Below are positions 11,722 through 24,526 of a stretch of DNA of 64,000 nt, piece by piece. The DNA comes from Sipunculus nudus (Eukaryota > Annelida > Sipuncula > Golfingiida > Sipunculidae). Made by a program: the position numbers and the translations under genes. Under the pieces are notes generated by a model. It was not told the origin of the DNA. It saw nothing but the letters and a program-made list of their open reading frames with translations, and searched no databases. The stretch spans positions 20,868,033-20,932,032 of the forward strand of contig CM049309.1 in the NCBI GenBank assembly GCA_026874595.1, read 5' to 3'. Numbering within the stretch: the first letter of the stretch is position 1; each line of letters opens with the position of its first letter.

Positions 11722-13619
11722 AGATGTGTCGGAACGACACGAATGCCCCCGCCTTGGGCAAATTAGAAACATTTGTAAAATTTGGAGAATTTTTTAAGTT
11801 CAGGAGGTGTCCTATGGTCAAAAGTAGGTCAACAAGGGCAAAATGCAAACTCGATCTGTAACAGGTCATTATCAAGCAACACACCAAAAATCATGCCAGT
11901 ATATGCAGGCATTGTGAAAAAAAGTCCATACATGTGCATTTTCCATAAAAATTTCTGTCTTTCATGAAATTTTCTATGTTTAGGAGCCGTAAAACAATCA
12001 AAAGTAGGTCAACAGGGATGAAACGCAAACTCGATCTGTAACTGTCATTATCTGCCCACACAAAAAAAATCAGGGTGGTATCTGCAGGCATTGAGGAAAA
12101 AAAGTCAGTACATATGCATTTGTTATGAAAATTTATATTTTTCATGAAACTTTCTATGTTCAGGAGCAGTCAAATGGTCAAAAGTAGGTCAACTGAGACA
12201 AAACAAGAACTCAATCTGTAACTGGTCATTATCTGCCTACACAGCAAAAATCAGGCCCGTATCTGCAGGCACTGCGAAAAAAAGTCCATACATGTGCACC
12301 TTTTTATGAAATTTTCTATGTTAGAGCACCGTCAAACGGTCAAAAATAGGTCAACCGGGACGAAACGTGAACTTCACCTGTAACTGGTCATTATCTGCCC
12401 ACACACCAAAAATCAGGCCAATATCTGCAGGTATTGTGAAGAAAAGTCTGTACAAGTGTATTTGTCATGAAAATATATATTTTACATGAAATTTTCTATG
12501 TTAAGGAGCCGTAAAACAGTCAAAAGTAGGTCAACCGGGAAGAAATGCGAACTCCATCTGTAACTGGTCAATATCTGCCGACACACCAAAAATCAGGCCA
12601 ATATCTGCAGGCATTGCTAAAAAAAGTCCGTACATGTGTATTTGTCATGAAATTTCATATTTTTCATGAAATTTTCTAAGTTAAGGAGCCGTAAAACGGT
12701 CAAAAGTAGGTCAACTGGGACGAAACGTGAACTTGATCTGTAACTGGTCTATATCTGCTCACACACAAAAAATCAGGCCAATATCTGCAGGCATTGCGAA
12801 AAAAAGTCCGTACATGTGTATCTGTCATGAATATTTCTATTATTCATGAAAATTTCTAAGTTTAGGAGCCGTAAAACGGTCAAAAGTAGGTCAACCAGGA
12901 CGAAACGCGAACTCGATCTGTAACTGGTTTATATCTGTCCACACACCAAAAATCAGGCCAATATCTGCAGGCACTGCAAAAAAAAGTCCGTACATGTGTA
13001 TTTGTCATGAAAATATATATTTTACATGAAATTTTCTATGTTCAGGAACCGTAAAACAGTCAAAAGTAGGTCAACCTAGGAGAAATGCGAACTCCTTCTG
13101 TAACTGGTCTATATCTGTCCACACACCAAAAATCAGGCCAATATCTGCAGGCATTGCAAAAAAAAATCCGTACATGTGTATCTGTCATGAATATTTCTAT
13201 TTTTCATGAAATTTTCTAAGTTTAGGAGGCGTAAAACGGTCAAAAGTAGGTCAACTGGGACGAAACGCAAACTCAATCTGTAACTGGTCTATATCTGCCC
13301 ACACACCAAAAATCAGGCCAATATCTGCAGGCATTGCAAAAAAAAATCCGTACATGTGCATCTGTCATGAATATTTCTATTTTTCATGAAATTTTCTAAG
13401 TTTAGGAGCCGTAAAACGGTCAAAAATAGGTCAACTGGGACGAAACGCGAACTCAATCTGTAACTGGTCTATATCTGCCCACATACCAAAAATCAGGCCA
13501 ATATCTGCAGGCATTGCGAAAAAAAGTCCGTACAACTGTTTGATTTCGGAATGACGGAAGGACGGAAGGACGGACATGGGTAAAACTATATGCCCCGGCC
13601 ACTTTGTGGCGGGGGCATA
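11722..13619 (+). mobile_element. Non-autonomous element with 180-bp internal satellite and 3' hairpin
   Basis: The left end carries CTAGATGTGTCGGAACGACAC (a 6-bp stem-loop) and AATGCCCCCGCC. About ten tandem 180-bp units follow (roughly 11,797-13,535), each with AAAAGTAGGTCAACxGGG, ATCTGTAACTGGT, AAAAATCAGGCCAATATCTG, AAGTCCGTACATGTG and TTTTCATGAAATTTTCT. The right end is (GGAC)n-like at 13,553-13,575, then a 31-nt hairpin at 13,589-13,619 (left arm TATGCCCCGGCCAC, loop TTT). Internal tandem repeats plus a 3' hairpin recall the Helitron/Helentron-related 'pearl' type elements of bivalves. That assignment is inference. A truncated copy is at 31,185-31,450. Confidence 0.7.
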
Positions 13620-13977
13620 AAAATGAAGTTTCTCATTAATATCTTGTTGGTATTAAGTCCTAGTGACCAAATTCTTGGCATGGTAGGGGATTTTGGAGAC
13701 ATCTAATAGTATGCCAAATTTTAGGAACTGCGAGCTGAAGCTGGGGAGCTTAGCTCTTGCAAACTGCATAACACTAGCTTGATGTAAACGATATGTTACA
13801 TGGTGCTTGAAAACTTGGATAAAATCTACAGTTTTTGATCAACTGATTTCAAATTTTTGGTGTTAACAGACAAAATGCTAAAAAAACATGCTGTGAAAAT
13901 TAAATCAACAGTCCTTACAGGCAAAAAACGTGCCATGGTCAAAGTTGGGCAAATTTTAAGGTACCATTTTCTCTGTA
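13620..13977. other. Unassigned non-coding spacer
   Basis: Nothing recognised. The phrase GTGCCATGGTCAAAGTTGGxCAAATTTTAAGGTAC near 13,930 also occurs near 11,450, so this is another dispersed repeat fragment. Confidence 0.5.
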
Positions 13978-14740
13978 CCAAAATCAGAGTGGAACAGTTG
14001 AAGTGAGGCATGGATTGAGTGGCAAGGGGAAATCGAGTGAGGTATGTTGCATATTACCATGGATGTCTGCAGCCTAAATGTTTATGTAGATTGTGCCACA
14101 TACCACAAATCCAGAAAGCTGTCCAAGTTGTATATATATGCAAAATTTTAGGCAGAAAAGTCAAACCACTACATCTTTATGAGTGATTTTAGCCGACGGC
14201 AGACAAACAGACAGACACTGTGCAAAAATGGTTGCAGATGGCCCCTCCAGTTTTGTGTATGATAAAGACCTATGTGAGATCTATACACATGCAAAATTTT
14301 GGCCCAATCGTTCAAACGGTTCCTGAGATATGAGCTCAGATGTCTGCAGCATGAACTAGAATGTAGGTGGCGCCACCTGTCATAAAATCAAGAAAGCTAT
14401 CCAGGATGTATAAAACTGCAAAATTTTAGGCAGATATGTCAAACCACTGCCGAGATATGAGTGACATTATCCCACGGCAGAAAACAGACAGGCGCTGTGC
14501 AAAAATGGTTGCAGGTGGCGCCACCATTTTTGTGCATGTTATAAAGCAATCCAAGGGCTACATTTGTATAAATTTTATTTCCTGATTGGTCAATCGGTTC
14601 CCCAGATATGAGGGTTTATGTGTGGAAACAGACGCACAAATGGACGCTGGATAGAGGGGAAAGGTCAGAGGTCAACACAAATTGATTAGGCACTAGTTCA
14701 CATGTGACTCGATAACTGGTTTAAGTTTCGGAAAAATCGG
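13978..14740 (+). repeat. Interspersed repeat family B, tandem units
   Basis: Two to three diverged ~260-bp units carry GGTGGCGCCACC (exact at 14,366-14,377 and 14,514-14,525), CATAAAATCAAGAAAGCTAT, GCAAAATTTTAGGCAG and GCAGACAAACAGACAGAC. They match 24,900-26,300, including the 3' part (AAGTTTCxGAAAAATCxGTCC, then GGAAACAxACG). Confidence 0.7.
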
Positions 14741-14804
14741 TCCATTTTTCTAAGAGGAGCTCTCCGGAAACAAACGTGGCGGCGGTGGAGGAACCAGGTC
14801 AAAC

Positions 14805-15878
14805 ACATAGTATCTGCAAAACTTCGTTTTGGCTCCACCAGTCTGCAGAAACTAATAAAAACACTTAATGGTCAATATCCATGCAAAGAATCATGATGAT
14901 CTCCGCATTAGTTGTTCAGATACTTCAGCTTTTGTATCAAATTGTCCATTATTCTGAGGGATACTTCAGAGTCCTATAGCTTGAAGGATATGGGTAACAG
15001 AGACCTAATTTCAAGTTTCCACAGGCACTCTTCATGGGCCTCCTTGCATGACAAGAATGAAGTTTCTAGGTCCAGTTGTTGCAATTTGTACCCTGTTGAC
15101 AGATAACCACATCTTTAAAGGTCTCAAAAAATGAGAAAAAAAATTCGTAAAAATTTGAAAAAAATAGAGGTGGCGCACCCAGTCTGCAGAAACTGATGGA
15201 ACAGCTCATGATCAATATGTATGCCAAAAATCATGACCATCTGTATTGTAGTTATTGAGATATTGCACTTTTTGTATCAAATTTTTCCATTATTCTGGGG
15301 GGTATTTTGGAGCCATACAGCCTAAAGAATATGGGTAACAGAGACCTAATTTCAGGTTTCCATGGAGTATTTTCATGGGTCTCCCTGTGTGCCAAGAATG
15401 AAGATTCTAGGTCCAGTTTTTATGATTTGTGCCCTGTTAACAGATGTTCATATCTTTAAAAGTCTCAAAAATAGAGAAAAAATTCGTTAAAAAAACCTGA
15501 ACAAATACAGGTTGTGCCACCAGTCTGCAGGAACTGATGGAAAACTTCTTGATCAATATGTATGCCAAAAATCATGACCATCAGTCAAGTAGTTAATGAC
15601 GACGGACGGACGACGGACAAAGAGTGATCGCTATAGCTCAGATGACTTTCAGTCAGCCGAGCTAATAAAAAATTGAGGTTTTTCCTTAATTTCTCAATGG
15701 AACAAAGTCGCAAAGACCCAGTTTTGGCTTGGTAGGAGATCTTGGGGACATCTAACATTATGCAGAATTTTTTATTCCTAGGTCTTACGGTTTCAAAACG
15801 TGCCACATCTACGGACGGACAGACGGACGGACAATGGACCACGACAATAGCTCAGATGACTTATAGTCAGCTGAGCTA
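14805..15878 (+). repeat. Interspersed repeat family A with two 3' hairpins
   Basis: Three diverged ~330-bp units are of the same family as 3,650-4,657. Two copies of the ACGG-rich tract plus 31-nt hairpin lie at 15,634-15,664 and 15,848-15,878. The second hairpin closes a shorter fragment, so two elements are abutted. Confidence 0.75.
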
Positions 15879-15879
15879 C

Positions 15880-16795
15880 AAACATAATCAGGTGTTGAAG
15901 AGCTTACACAAATTTTGCCAGAATCATAAGGCACAATGGTCCCAACTACTAGTCACTGTATTTTTGTTTCTGTCTAACAAATATGTCACTGGTTATTCAG
16001 GGTCTAGGTTGGCATCTGCATAAATGAATTGTGCATAAATTAACCAAGTTGCAGGATCCGACCTCTGCAGAAGCGGTTAAAAGGCTCTTAATTGGGGCTC
16101 GTAAACTAACCTTGCAGATTGAACTAAGATTCCCCATATCTCAAAATATACTGCACCGCCTGGTAAAAACTCTCCCATGCACATCTAGCAATGCCTATCT
16201 CTGCAAATTATATACAGGGTTATACTTGGTAGCCTTCCACGGTTTCTTGTGCATTGGTGAACTGATCACCAGTCAGTCAGCCAGCAGAACAGGGTAGTGT
16301 AGTTGTCTGAATTGACACAAGATATAGCTCAAGGCAAAACAACCATTAGGATTTGCCATGCAAAAAAATATCCCCCTTGGGCAGTGTAAAAAAAATATCC
16401 CCCTTTGGCAGTGTAAAAAAATATCGCCCTTGGGCAGTGTCAAGTGGTTGTCCTATAAAAAAAAAATCCCCAGGTCCTTGTCCCCTCAAAGCTCTGTCTC
16501 TTTTCTTAAAGTTAAAATGGAATCTGAAAGGTGTAAAGTTAAGATGGAATCTGAAGGTGCTCTATGTGCTAGTCCCACCGCTGCTCAAATAACTTGCTCA
16601 TATTTTTCTACACAGCTAAACAAAGACCTTATTTTCTATCAGCTGGACCAATACAAATTCAAAGGCCATTCATTCAGGGTTTGGGCTGCCACTGAAGCAG
16701 CTGCATCAGGGAAAATAGATAGTGAAATACATATTTTAGGTAGATGGAAGTCCAATGCTATCACTGAAATATGACGATTAAGGTTTACCTTGATC
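15880..16795 (+). pseudogene. Decayed DIRS-like tyrosine recombinase
   Basis: The + strand reads as a broken tyrosine recombinase. An N-terminal helical part near 15,900-16,020 is followed by a segment from 16,031 with DPTSAEAVKRLLIGARKLTL, then LCKLYTGLYLVAFHGFLCIG near 16,200. After a frame break and a TGGGCAGTGT-containing triplication (16,355-16,440), the C-terminal part reads FKGHSFRVWAATEAA and ILGRWKSNA (16,660-16,770). In this family, HSFR supplies the HxxR pair, GRW the late catalytic Trp, and a Tyr follows. Here the first catalytic Arg (FLRIGE in relatives) is Cys, and the region that should hold the Tyr ends in a stop. It is therefore dead. Confidence 0.75.
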
Positions 16796-17349
16796 AATTT
16801 GGGCAGGAACTGTGCAGGTATACAGTTAGGCGTTATCTATTCAGCCGCCACGGCAGGCACTGAGCAATAATATAGGAAAAATATGGACTTCAGGTATCTC
16901 AGCCTCACTCTGACTCTAGTCTCGTTGGTGCGAGATTATAATAACAATAAGCCAATATAAGGGACAATGCGTGTTTATTAGTGACATTCAGCTTTATGAT
17001 TTATGCAGATCGTATTCAATACCCACCAACCACCCCTAGTTTTCTTTATATGTTTTTCATGATAGATATATATGTATAATCTTCTTCATGAATATTTAAT
17101 TACTTATAGGCCTATGTTTGTATGTCAAAAAGGGGGCATTTGTCATCCACCTTCATCACAAAACATTGATGTTTATGCATATGTATTTGATTTAAATAAT
17201 GCTCTGGGGAGCAAGATGTTTTTTATAACATATTTTTGTATAATAATAAAATTATTATTGGCCACAACCCAGAGCCTGTCTCGTTGATGTCTTGTGTGAA
17301 CAAGCAAAGTCATATGTGAGTGTTGTGTAAACTTTGAAAGTGCAAGCCT

Positions 17350-17475
17350 AAACACATTTTAGGTAGATGGAAGTCGAATGCTTTCTTGTGATATATCAGG
17401 TTATACTTCGCCCAACAGGCAGTGTTACAGCTAAGAAAACCCTTGCAATTTGTCAGGTTAGGCTGATCATTTTAA
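17350..17475 (+). pseudogene. Second 3' fragment of the DIRS-like recombinase
   Basis: CATTTTAGGTAGATGGAAGT here repeats 16,734-16,753 and encodes ILGRWKSNAF again. It is followed after a stop by YIRLYFAQQAV, which resembles the Tyr-containing C terminus missing from the upstream copy. The ~580 bp between the two is an insertion or a second partial copy. Confidence 0.55.
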
Positions 17476-18239
17476 ACAGTATTTCTGTTGGGTGACCAAA
17501 GTAGGCACCCAGAAAATATTGGCTACCAACATTGTCAGATTGGTTAAAATTTCATTTGGGTGACCCAAGTGGGCACCCATATGGTTTTTCATTATTTTAT
17601 TACTGAGTCAATTACTATGTTGCCTTGCCTGCCTTCAATCATGGAGCCCTCACCATACCAAAACCAAAGTGCTGTCATGATACTTGTGTGAAATGCAATC
17701 ATGGAGCCCTCACCATACCAAAACCAAAGTGCTGTCATGATACTTGTGTGAAATGCATATTGGACTATTGTTACTAATACATGATTGACTATTGTGTTCT
17801 TACGTGCCTATCTAAGATGGATCATATTACATTATCATATTGTGATGGGTAAGACTCAAGTGGGTTTCCCGTGGGTTTCCCACATACCTGTAGCTGTGTA
17901 CATGCTTGTTCAACTTCTATTGTAAATATATGTACATATTGGTTAGACAAATATAGAAATCAATTAGATGTAGTTGCTCCCTCCATTAATACAGTATTAT
18001 GATACTATTAATTCACATTAACCGGTGATTCATTGATCATGACGCTCAGCCGACTGACTATTGACAGTATGTCCTTGCATTGGGAACTAATTAAGATAAT
18101 GTAGGTTGCATCATCATTCCCACAAATTAGCCTCATTCCCACAAATTAGCTCAAGTTCATCAAGACCCATAATCACACCAAATTTGATGACAAACCAATC
18201 AGCTGTTCTTGAGGAATCTTGCAATTTGTATGTAACATG
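17476..18239. other. Non-coding DNA with an exact ~57-bp duplication
   Basis: A ~57-bp block with TCATGGAGCCCTCACCATAC is duplicated back to back at about 17,638-17,757 with no differences that I can see. I do not recognise a gene. Confidence 0.6.
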
Positions 18240-19125
18240 CCACATAAGATGGAAAATATGAGTTAAAGACACCTATAATTTCAAGTTTGTAAGGAGACTT
18301 TCTATGGACCTTCCAGGATGTCAAGCTGAAAGATTGTAGGTCCAGTCATTACAATTTGTGCCCTGTTTGAGATGAGTCATTACAATTTGTGCCCTGTTAA
18401 GAGATGAGTCATTACAATTTGTGCCCTGTTAAGAAATGACCAAATCTTTAAAGGTCCCAAAAACAGGAAAAAAATTGTAAAAAAAATCTTTAAAAAATTC
18501 AGGTGGTGCAACTAGTCTGCAAAAAAATTGTGATCGAATCATTAGTTGTTCAGATACTTCAGCTTTTGTATCAAATTTTCCTTTATTCAAGGGGGTACTT
18601 CTGAGCCCCATAGTTCAAACAGTATAGATGACAAGAGACATAATTTCTGGTTTCCAAGGAGACTTTTCATGGGCCTTCCTGCATGTCAAGAGACAGGTCT
18701 CGTCATTACAATTTGTGCCCTGTTAACAGATGACTGCATCTTTAAAGGTCTCAAAATAAAGAAAAAAATTGTAACAAATAAAAGAAATACAGGTGGCGCC
18801 ACCAGTCTTCAGAAACTGATGAAACACTCCATGATCAATATCCACTGGCATGCAAAGAATAATGGTGATCAATGCATTAGTTGTTCAGGTACTTGAGGTA
18901 CTTGAGCTTTTGTATGTAATTTTCAATTATTTTGGGGGCTATTTCAGAGCCCCATAGCTAGCAGAAAATAGGTAACAGAGACCTCATTTCAGGTTTCCAA
19001 GGAGACTTTTCATGGACCTCTCTGGATGTAAAGTTAAAAGATTCCAGGTCCAGTGGTTACCTCTCTGGATGTAAAGTTATAAGATTCCAGGTCCAGTGGT
19101 TACAACTAGTGCCCTGACAAGTATT
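18240..19125 (+). repeat. Interspersed repeat family A, no terminal hairpin
   Basis: Diverged family A units carry GGTGGCGCCACC at 18,792-18,803. A 43-bp phrase (CTCTGGATGTAAAGTTAxAA) is duplicated at 19,019-19,105. From 18,831 onward the sequence is part of the long duplication with 61,313-64,000. Confidence 0.7.
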
Positions 19126-21519
19126 TTAGAGTTGTGTAGGGGGCCACTTGTGGCCTGTGGCGATTTCTGCCCAACACTGTTCTAGGGTAGCTTCTTGCCC
19201 CCTTTTTCTTGAATTAATTCTATTAATAAAATTCTTTTATATGGCCTTTCAGTCCATATTCACCAAACCATTTTTACACTCATTTGTGTGTTTGGAAGTG
19301 TGCGAGCATAAATGCCCTCTTAGTAAGTTTTTGATCTATAAATTTAAATTAATCCATGACCTTGCTCTGCGATAGGTCTGCAGTAAATTTATTTATAGCC
19401 TCATTATGAGCCAATCAGAAGGGAGAATTCATTCAGCACAGTATTTGTATTGCTTTGGGTTATTAGCAGGTTGCCATAGCACAAACATCACTTTTTGTAC
19501 TTGCTGCCTCACTGGATTATCCTGAATTCCACCTCCAACCCTTCCTCCAGTCTTTGATTATAAGATTTTTTTTAAATGTATTATTATGCATGACTTACAA
19601 TTTTTGATTATGTATTATTGATATATCAGTGTATAATTTTAATTCTGTATGGTTGGGTGATTATGGCCCCCCAAAAAAAGCTTTTTCAGATTTGCCAATT
19701 TCTTACGCTCTTTACACAGCGCTTTACCTATAGGGCTACTACCTATATCATAAGGCGCTGTTTGTTATGACCTCGTATCCTGAATTGCAACACCAGAGGG
19801 GAGCACTGTATTTTTGTCCAATCAGATGAGACCTTGTGCTGGAAGACAAAGCCAAATGAGGAATACACCGAGCCAATCATATTCATTTCTTTTTGAGTGA
19901 CAGCTCATCCCCCAGCGTAACCGTCTGAACAGGCCACAGGCTCTGAGAGAATTGCCCCCGACGTGGTTTGCTTAGGGCCTTGGGCACATAGGATGCTCGC
20001 CGGTGAGCTGTAATTCAAACGAAACGTAACAACAAAGGGTGCGTGCACGCCTCGCTGGCTGGTTTCAGTTCTGCAGACAACAGATACATGGCTACGCTAA
20101 CACAGTCATAATGTCATAATCGAATCGGTCGATGATGCGAGAATGCAGAGGGAGCAATTCAAATTCGACCGGAAACTCACCAAGCGCCACTTGTAGCGCA
20201 GCAATGGGCAGAGCCAGGATGCCTGTCGAGCGTTTGTTTATTGGCATCTGATTGGCTGCTTGTCACATCATACGCACGTTTATTTCAGTGGACAATGAAC
20301 CGCCATCTGGTGTCTAAATATATCATAAACGGTCAAAGCTGGCAGCGTGAAAATCAGTTGCTTCTTTAGAAGCGCAAGATTTCCACTGCCTCGGGAGCGT
20401 ACCGATTTCTCTGCAAAATTTGTTAAGCTTCCTCTAAGCATTGGCATATGTAGCTCGAGTGGATTCAGAGACCCTATGTTTTAACAGGTGTGTGCTCACT
20501 GCTTTCAATTAAGTGAAGGTAGCAAAGGAGGAAATGGAGGCGGAGAGGCTTCCATATCCTGGCTTTTTTATGAAACTTGTTCACCTGGAAATGAGAAAGA
20601 CAGTCTGCTAGCACGTTTTACAACCAGCAATATGCTCAGCTTAAAAAAAGATATTGTGAGTGAAGCTGGTCAAAACTAAACGCGTAATTAATATCACTGT
20701 TTTCTTATCCTTTGACATTTGACATATATATATAAAGAATGTGCACCAGCAAAGGCAATATTATCTGTGTGCATACAGATTTGCACCAGCAGAGCCATGT
20801 TATCTGTGTGCATACAGATTTGCTTATTTGCTAACCTACAGTAAAAAGGTGCATACAAGTCAACATCGCACAGAAGTCAAGGGTAAATTTTCATAGTAAA
20901 TATGAGTTTAAAAACTTTCCAAGCTATTCTTGTATTTTAGTATTTCTGCAGCTATTCTTGTATTTTAGTATTTTGCAGAAATGAAGATCGTCTAACACTC
21001 TTGGCAGGTGGGCTAAAATAAAAGAACTAAGGATTTCTCATACATTCCTTCATTGTTCATTATTTTTAAACTTTTAATGACTGTTCATGTCTTATATCTA
21101 TAAAACATGAATTATAAATGTGATACTAAAACATGACTGTTGCTGTTTTATCTACATTTATATGATCAAAATTGCTAAGAAAGCATGAGGCTGGACCGAC
21201 CGAGCGAGGGCAATCTGTTAAGAAGCATGAGGCTGGACCGACCAAGCAAGTGCAATCTGTCCTCAACTTATTTGTCCTTGGATCAAGGGCAGTAATTTTT
21301 ATAGTCAGAGATTTTTATTATACATTCTGTGAACACAAAATGCCATCCAAAGCCTTCAGTCCCCTCCTTTAGCCGAAATTTTTCGTACTGTTGACATAAA
21401 ATTTTTGTTCTGTTGACATGTATTTCATGAGTTTCTGTGCCTCACATGCATGTTTCTCTGTGTATACTGTTGTTAATACAATAAATGCATCTTTCCACCT
21501 GTTAATCAAAATTATGGGA
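18831..21519 (+). repeat. Segmental duplication, copy 1 (pairs with 61,313-64,000)
   Basis: From 18,831 to at least 21,519 the sequence matches 61,313-64,000 in the same orientation, with only scattered substitutions and 1-3-bp indels. The offset is about 42,482. The pair holds family A repeat DNA, the MULE-like element and a unique-looking AT-rich tail. No intact gene lies within. The right boundary is beyond what I can test, because the other copy runs off the window. Confidence 0.9.
19704..20401 (+). mobile_element. MULE-like non-autonomous DNA transposon, copy A
   Basis: This is 698 bp with perfect 7-bp terminal inverted repeats TACGCTC / GAGCGTA. It is flanked by 9-bp direct repeats CCAATTTCT (left) and CCGATTTCT (right). 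It is homologous to the elements at 5,172 and 62,188. The 9-bp target duplication supports a Mutator-type transposase acting in trans. No open reading frame of transposase type is present. Confidence 0.85.
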
Positions 21520-22093
21520 GCAGATTTCTTTTTTGCCCACCTTATTGTTACAGTATCTGCATCAATCTATGAACTCCCACATTCAAGGTAATACCCAGCA
21601 TCTTATTGTTCTGTGCTTATCATGCCGGGTTACAGGACACAGGCAGCTTGCAGGCCTCGTGTAGGCTTACCAGCCCAATTATCCGATTGCCTACTGAGTC
21701 AGGTTGTCACAGCTTGTTTTTCATGTGCTCTCAAGATTTTCTCCACGTCATAATTTTGGTTGCTTATCAAGCAAGAAAGCCAAGAAGATCCCAAAGTGGA
21801 GGACATAAATTCCATGAATTTGCTTGTTTTTTTATAATTCCATGAATTTGCTTGTTTTTTTATAATTCCATGAATTTGCTTGTTTTTTTATAATTCCATG
21901 AATTTGCTTGTTTTTTTATATCTTTTAATTTTTTATAAATATACTTGTATATACACCATGGCCACCATGGCATCTTTTACTGTGGTTAATTTGCATATAC
22001 ATATATATATATAGTTACCTTTATGACATCTTTAATTGGGTTTATTTGTACCTTGGCCCTCATGGCATCTTTTATTTTTTAATTGTGTGCATA
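20402..22093. other. Non-coding DNA with short duplications
   Basis: I see no gene. Duplicated phrases include ATCTGTGTGCATACAGATTT (20,752 and 20,801), TATTCTTGTATTTTAGTATT (20,926 and 20,954) and CATGAGGCTGGACCGACC (21,185 and 21,224). A ~28-bp unit, TGAATTTGCTTGTTTTTTTA, is repeated four times at about 21,814-21,920. Short TA tracts lie at 20,707 and 21,995. Confidence 0.55.
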
Positions 22094-22330
22094 TGTCAAG
22101 GCCCAGAATAGAATCTGGTCCTATTTAAAACTGGTCTGGCCCAGATTAAAATTTTGTTCTTGACCAGCCAAGATCAAAATTTAAATCTTGTCCAGACCAA
22201 TTTTGATCTGGGCCGGTCCAGATTACAATCCTGTGGTGAAGACTTCAGGACTGAAATCTGGTCTTGACTGATTATAAAATCGGCCAGCAAAGATTAGAAT
22301 TTTGATCTGTGCCTGTCCAGTTTACAATCC

Positions 22331-24526
22331 ATGCCATGTCCGTTACACCGCTCAGGCAATAACTAGGGTTTTTACGCCGCAGTTTTGCCTCTTCAGGTAC
22401 CCCCCTCTTTGCACTGAGGTCGCCAGAACTGACACGCCAGCCGGCCAGGTCCGGCCCACCCTCGCTGACCGTCCACCACCGGGGAATCCCCCAGTTATTC
22501 CCGGGAGCCTGAGCCTAGCAACCAGCCAGTATGTCAGAGCGTCATCGGCCTACCCCGGGATTACCGCAAGTCCTGCCCTGAGCCTTGTCCCTTTCGACCA
22601 GGTACAGTTTTCGTTCGATCGGAGCCTTCTCGGAAGCCTTCACTGGTGCTTGTGCCATCATGCTTGAGCCTTGTCCCTGCTGGTCCTAACCGGACCCCCG
22701 GTTTTTACGTCTCGGAGCCTTGTCCCTGATCCTTTCGGGATCCCCTAAACTTTTATCCAACAAACGGCTGGCTCTACAGGGCCTGGTTCCATACTACAGG
22801 CAACAGGCTGGCCTACTCTTCTATGGAAAAACAGTATGGGGTCTTTAACGTGCCCGTCCCCTTCTGGACACAGGACTGCAATTTTACGTCCTCATCCGAT
22901 GGACAGCCCGTATTTTACTTTTGCAGTCGGGCGCTGCAGAGCTCCGGAGCCTTTCTACCCCTCCCCCACTTTCTCTAGTGGGCAGATGATACTGGGGTTC
23001 CGCTTACCACTGATCTTTTGCCAGTCGAGCCACATTTTGAGGTCTTTATAGAACTTCTCTTGCTTCACCTTTTTGACATAGCCTTTGCTCAACCTTAGAA
23101 TGTGATCTCTCACATATTCTATTTCTGCCTTCTTGTGAAGCACAGATACTCGGGTTTGAGGCGGGAGTCTCAAGGCCGTCCTTAAGGCTCTGTTTTGAAG
23201 CCGTTGAAGTGTCTTAATGTGGTGCTCTTTGGCTGAGATCAGGGCTATATGCAGCCGTACATCATAACCGGTCTGATCCAGGCTTTATAAAGATATATCA
23301 AACTTTGGGTTGACATGCCACCTGTCCCTGCTTTTAGCACTCTTAAGCAGTTTAGTCTCGCTTTGACCCTCTGTTCGATATCCTTTATATGAGCCGCCCA
23401 TGTGAGTCTCTTATCAACCGTCAGCCCCAGAAATTTTATCTGGTCTGTGAATTGAATTGGTTCCCTGGCCAATTTCAGTTCTGGCGCTTTGCTGGCCTTA
23501 CTGCCTTTCAGGTGCCTACTGAACTTGCAAACCTGCGTTTTTGTCGTGTTGACTCTTACCTGCCATTTGACGCACCACGTGGTCACTTCGTCTAGACCTG
23601 CCTGTAGCCTTGGTACTGCTCTCTTGCTATGTGTCCATAGCGCAGTATCATCCGCAAATTGGCTCGTCGCCCCCGTGCGGACTCCCCCTTTCTCGGACAG
23701 GCTAGGCATGTCGTTGACATATATGATGTAGAGCAGCGGGCTGAGAGCTGAGCCCTGTGGTGTGCCAGCGGCAGGTTCGATCTCGTGCGACTAAGCGTCA
23801 CCTACTCTGACCCATAGCTTCCTGTCTCTTAGGAAGGATGAGAGGATCCTCATGATGCGAGCCGGCAGTTTAGCCTGCGTTGCGATCTTGTACCTTAGAC
23901 CATCCCGCCATACTGCGTCGGCAGTTTACCCTGCGTTGCGATCTTGTACCTTAGACCATCCTGCCATACTGCGTCTAAGGCTTTCTCGATGTCTAGGAAT
24001 ACTCCTATAGTATCACAAGATCGCTGCAGGCATTGCCCTACCGCCTGTGTCAGCCTGAACAGTTGGTCATTCGTTGACCTGCCTTCACGGAACCCGCTCT
24101 GATTCGGGGTAAAGTACCCCGCTTTCTCCAGGTGTCCACTGACCCTGCCAGCCATTATCCGTTCCAGCACTTTCCCTAGAATTGGCAGTAGGATGATGGG
24201 TTGGTAGCTTTTCGGTAGCGAGTGATCTTTTCCTGGCTTCGGGATCATGATCACGCTAGCTCTTTTCCATGCCCTCGGGAAGTACCCCAGTTTTAGACAC
24301 GCATTGAACACTATCGTGAGCGCTTCCAGCCCTTCCTCCGGCAGTTTGATCAATACTTCCCTGGTGAGGCCATCCTCCCCCGGGGCTTTCCTGCTTTTGA
24401 GTTTTTTCAGCTTCCTGCTGACTTCCGCTTTGGAGATCGCTCTCAATAGCGGCTCATCCTCTGCTATTTGAGCATAACAGCTCTCCACCTTTGCCAGAGG
24501 TGAGTAAAACTCTTTTTCGCCTTGCC
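22331..24526 (-). mobile_element. 5'-truncated Jockey-like non-LTR retrotransposon insertion
   Basis: This segment is bounded by the direct repeat TTTACAATCC at 22,321-22,330 and 24,527-24,536, a convincing 10-bp target duplication. The minus strand encodes reverse transcriptase, so the 5' end is at the right (truncated) and the 3' UTR at the left (about 22,331-22,850). The 3' UTR holds repeated GAGCCTTGTCCCT phrases seen on the plus strand. I see no poly(A) at the 3' end; it finishes in GGACATGGCAT on the minus strand. Confidence 0.85.
22955..24488 (-). pseudogene. LINE reverse transcriptase (Jockey-like), frame-broken
   Basis: Minus-strand translation from 24,488 gives KLKSRKAPGEDGLTREVLI, ACLKLGYFPRAWKRASVIMI, PKPGKDHSLPKSYQPI, NQSGFREGRSTNDQLF and IGVFLDIEKALDAVW. 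These are the fingers-palm motifs of Jockey/CR1-type reverse transcriptases. After a break, downstream frames give IIYVNDMPSL, QFADDTALW (the catalytic DD box), WQVRVNTTKTQVCKFS, IKFLGLTVDKRLTW and IYLYKAWIRPVMMYG. A 56-bp tandem duplication at about 23,866-23,975 and further frameshifts near 23,710-23,800 inactivate it. The endonuclease domain is missing through 5' truncation. The tail near 23,170-22,955 reads ILRLSKGYVKKVKQEK. Confidence 0.85.

Noticed and set aside
22302-22667. 121-codon plus-strand frame
   Set aside because: It is antisense to the LINE 3' untranslated region and contains its internal repeats.
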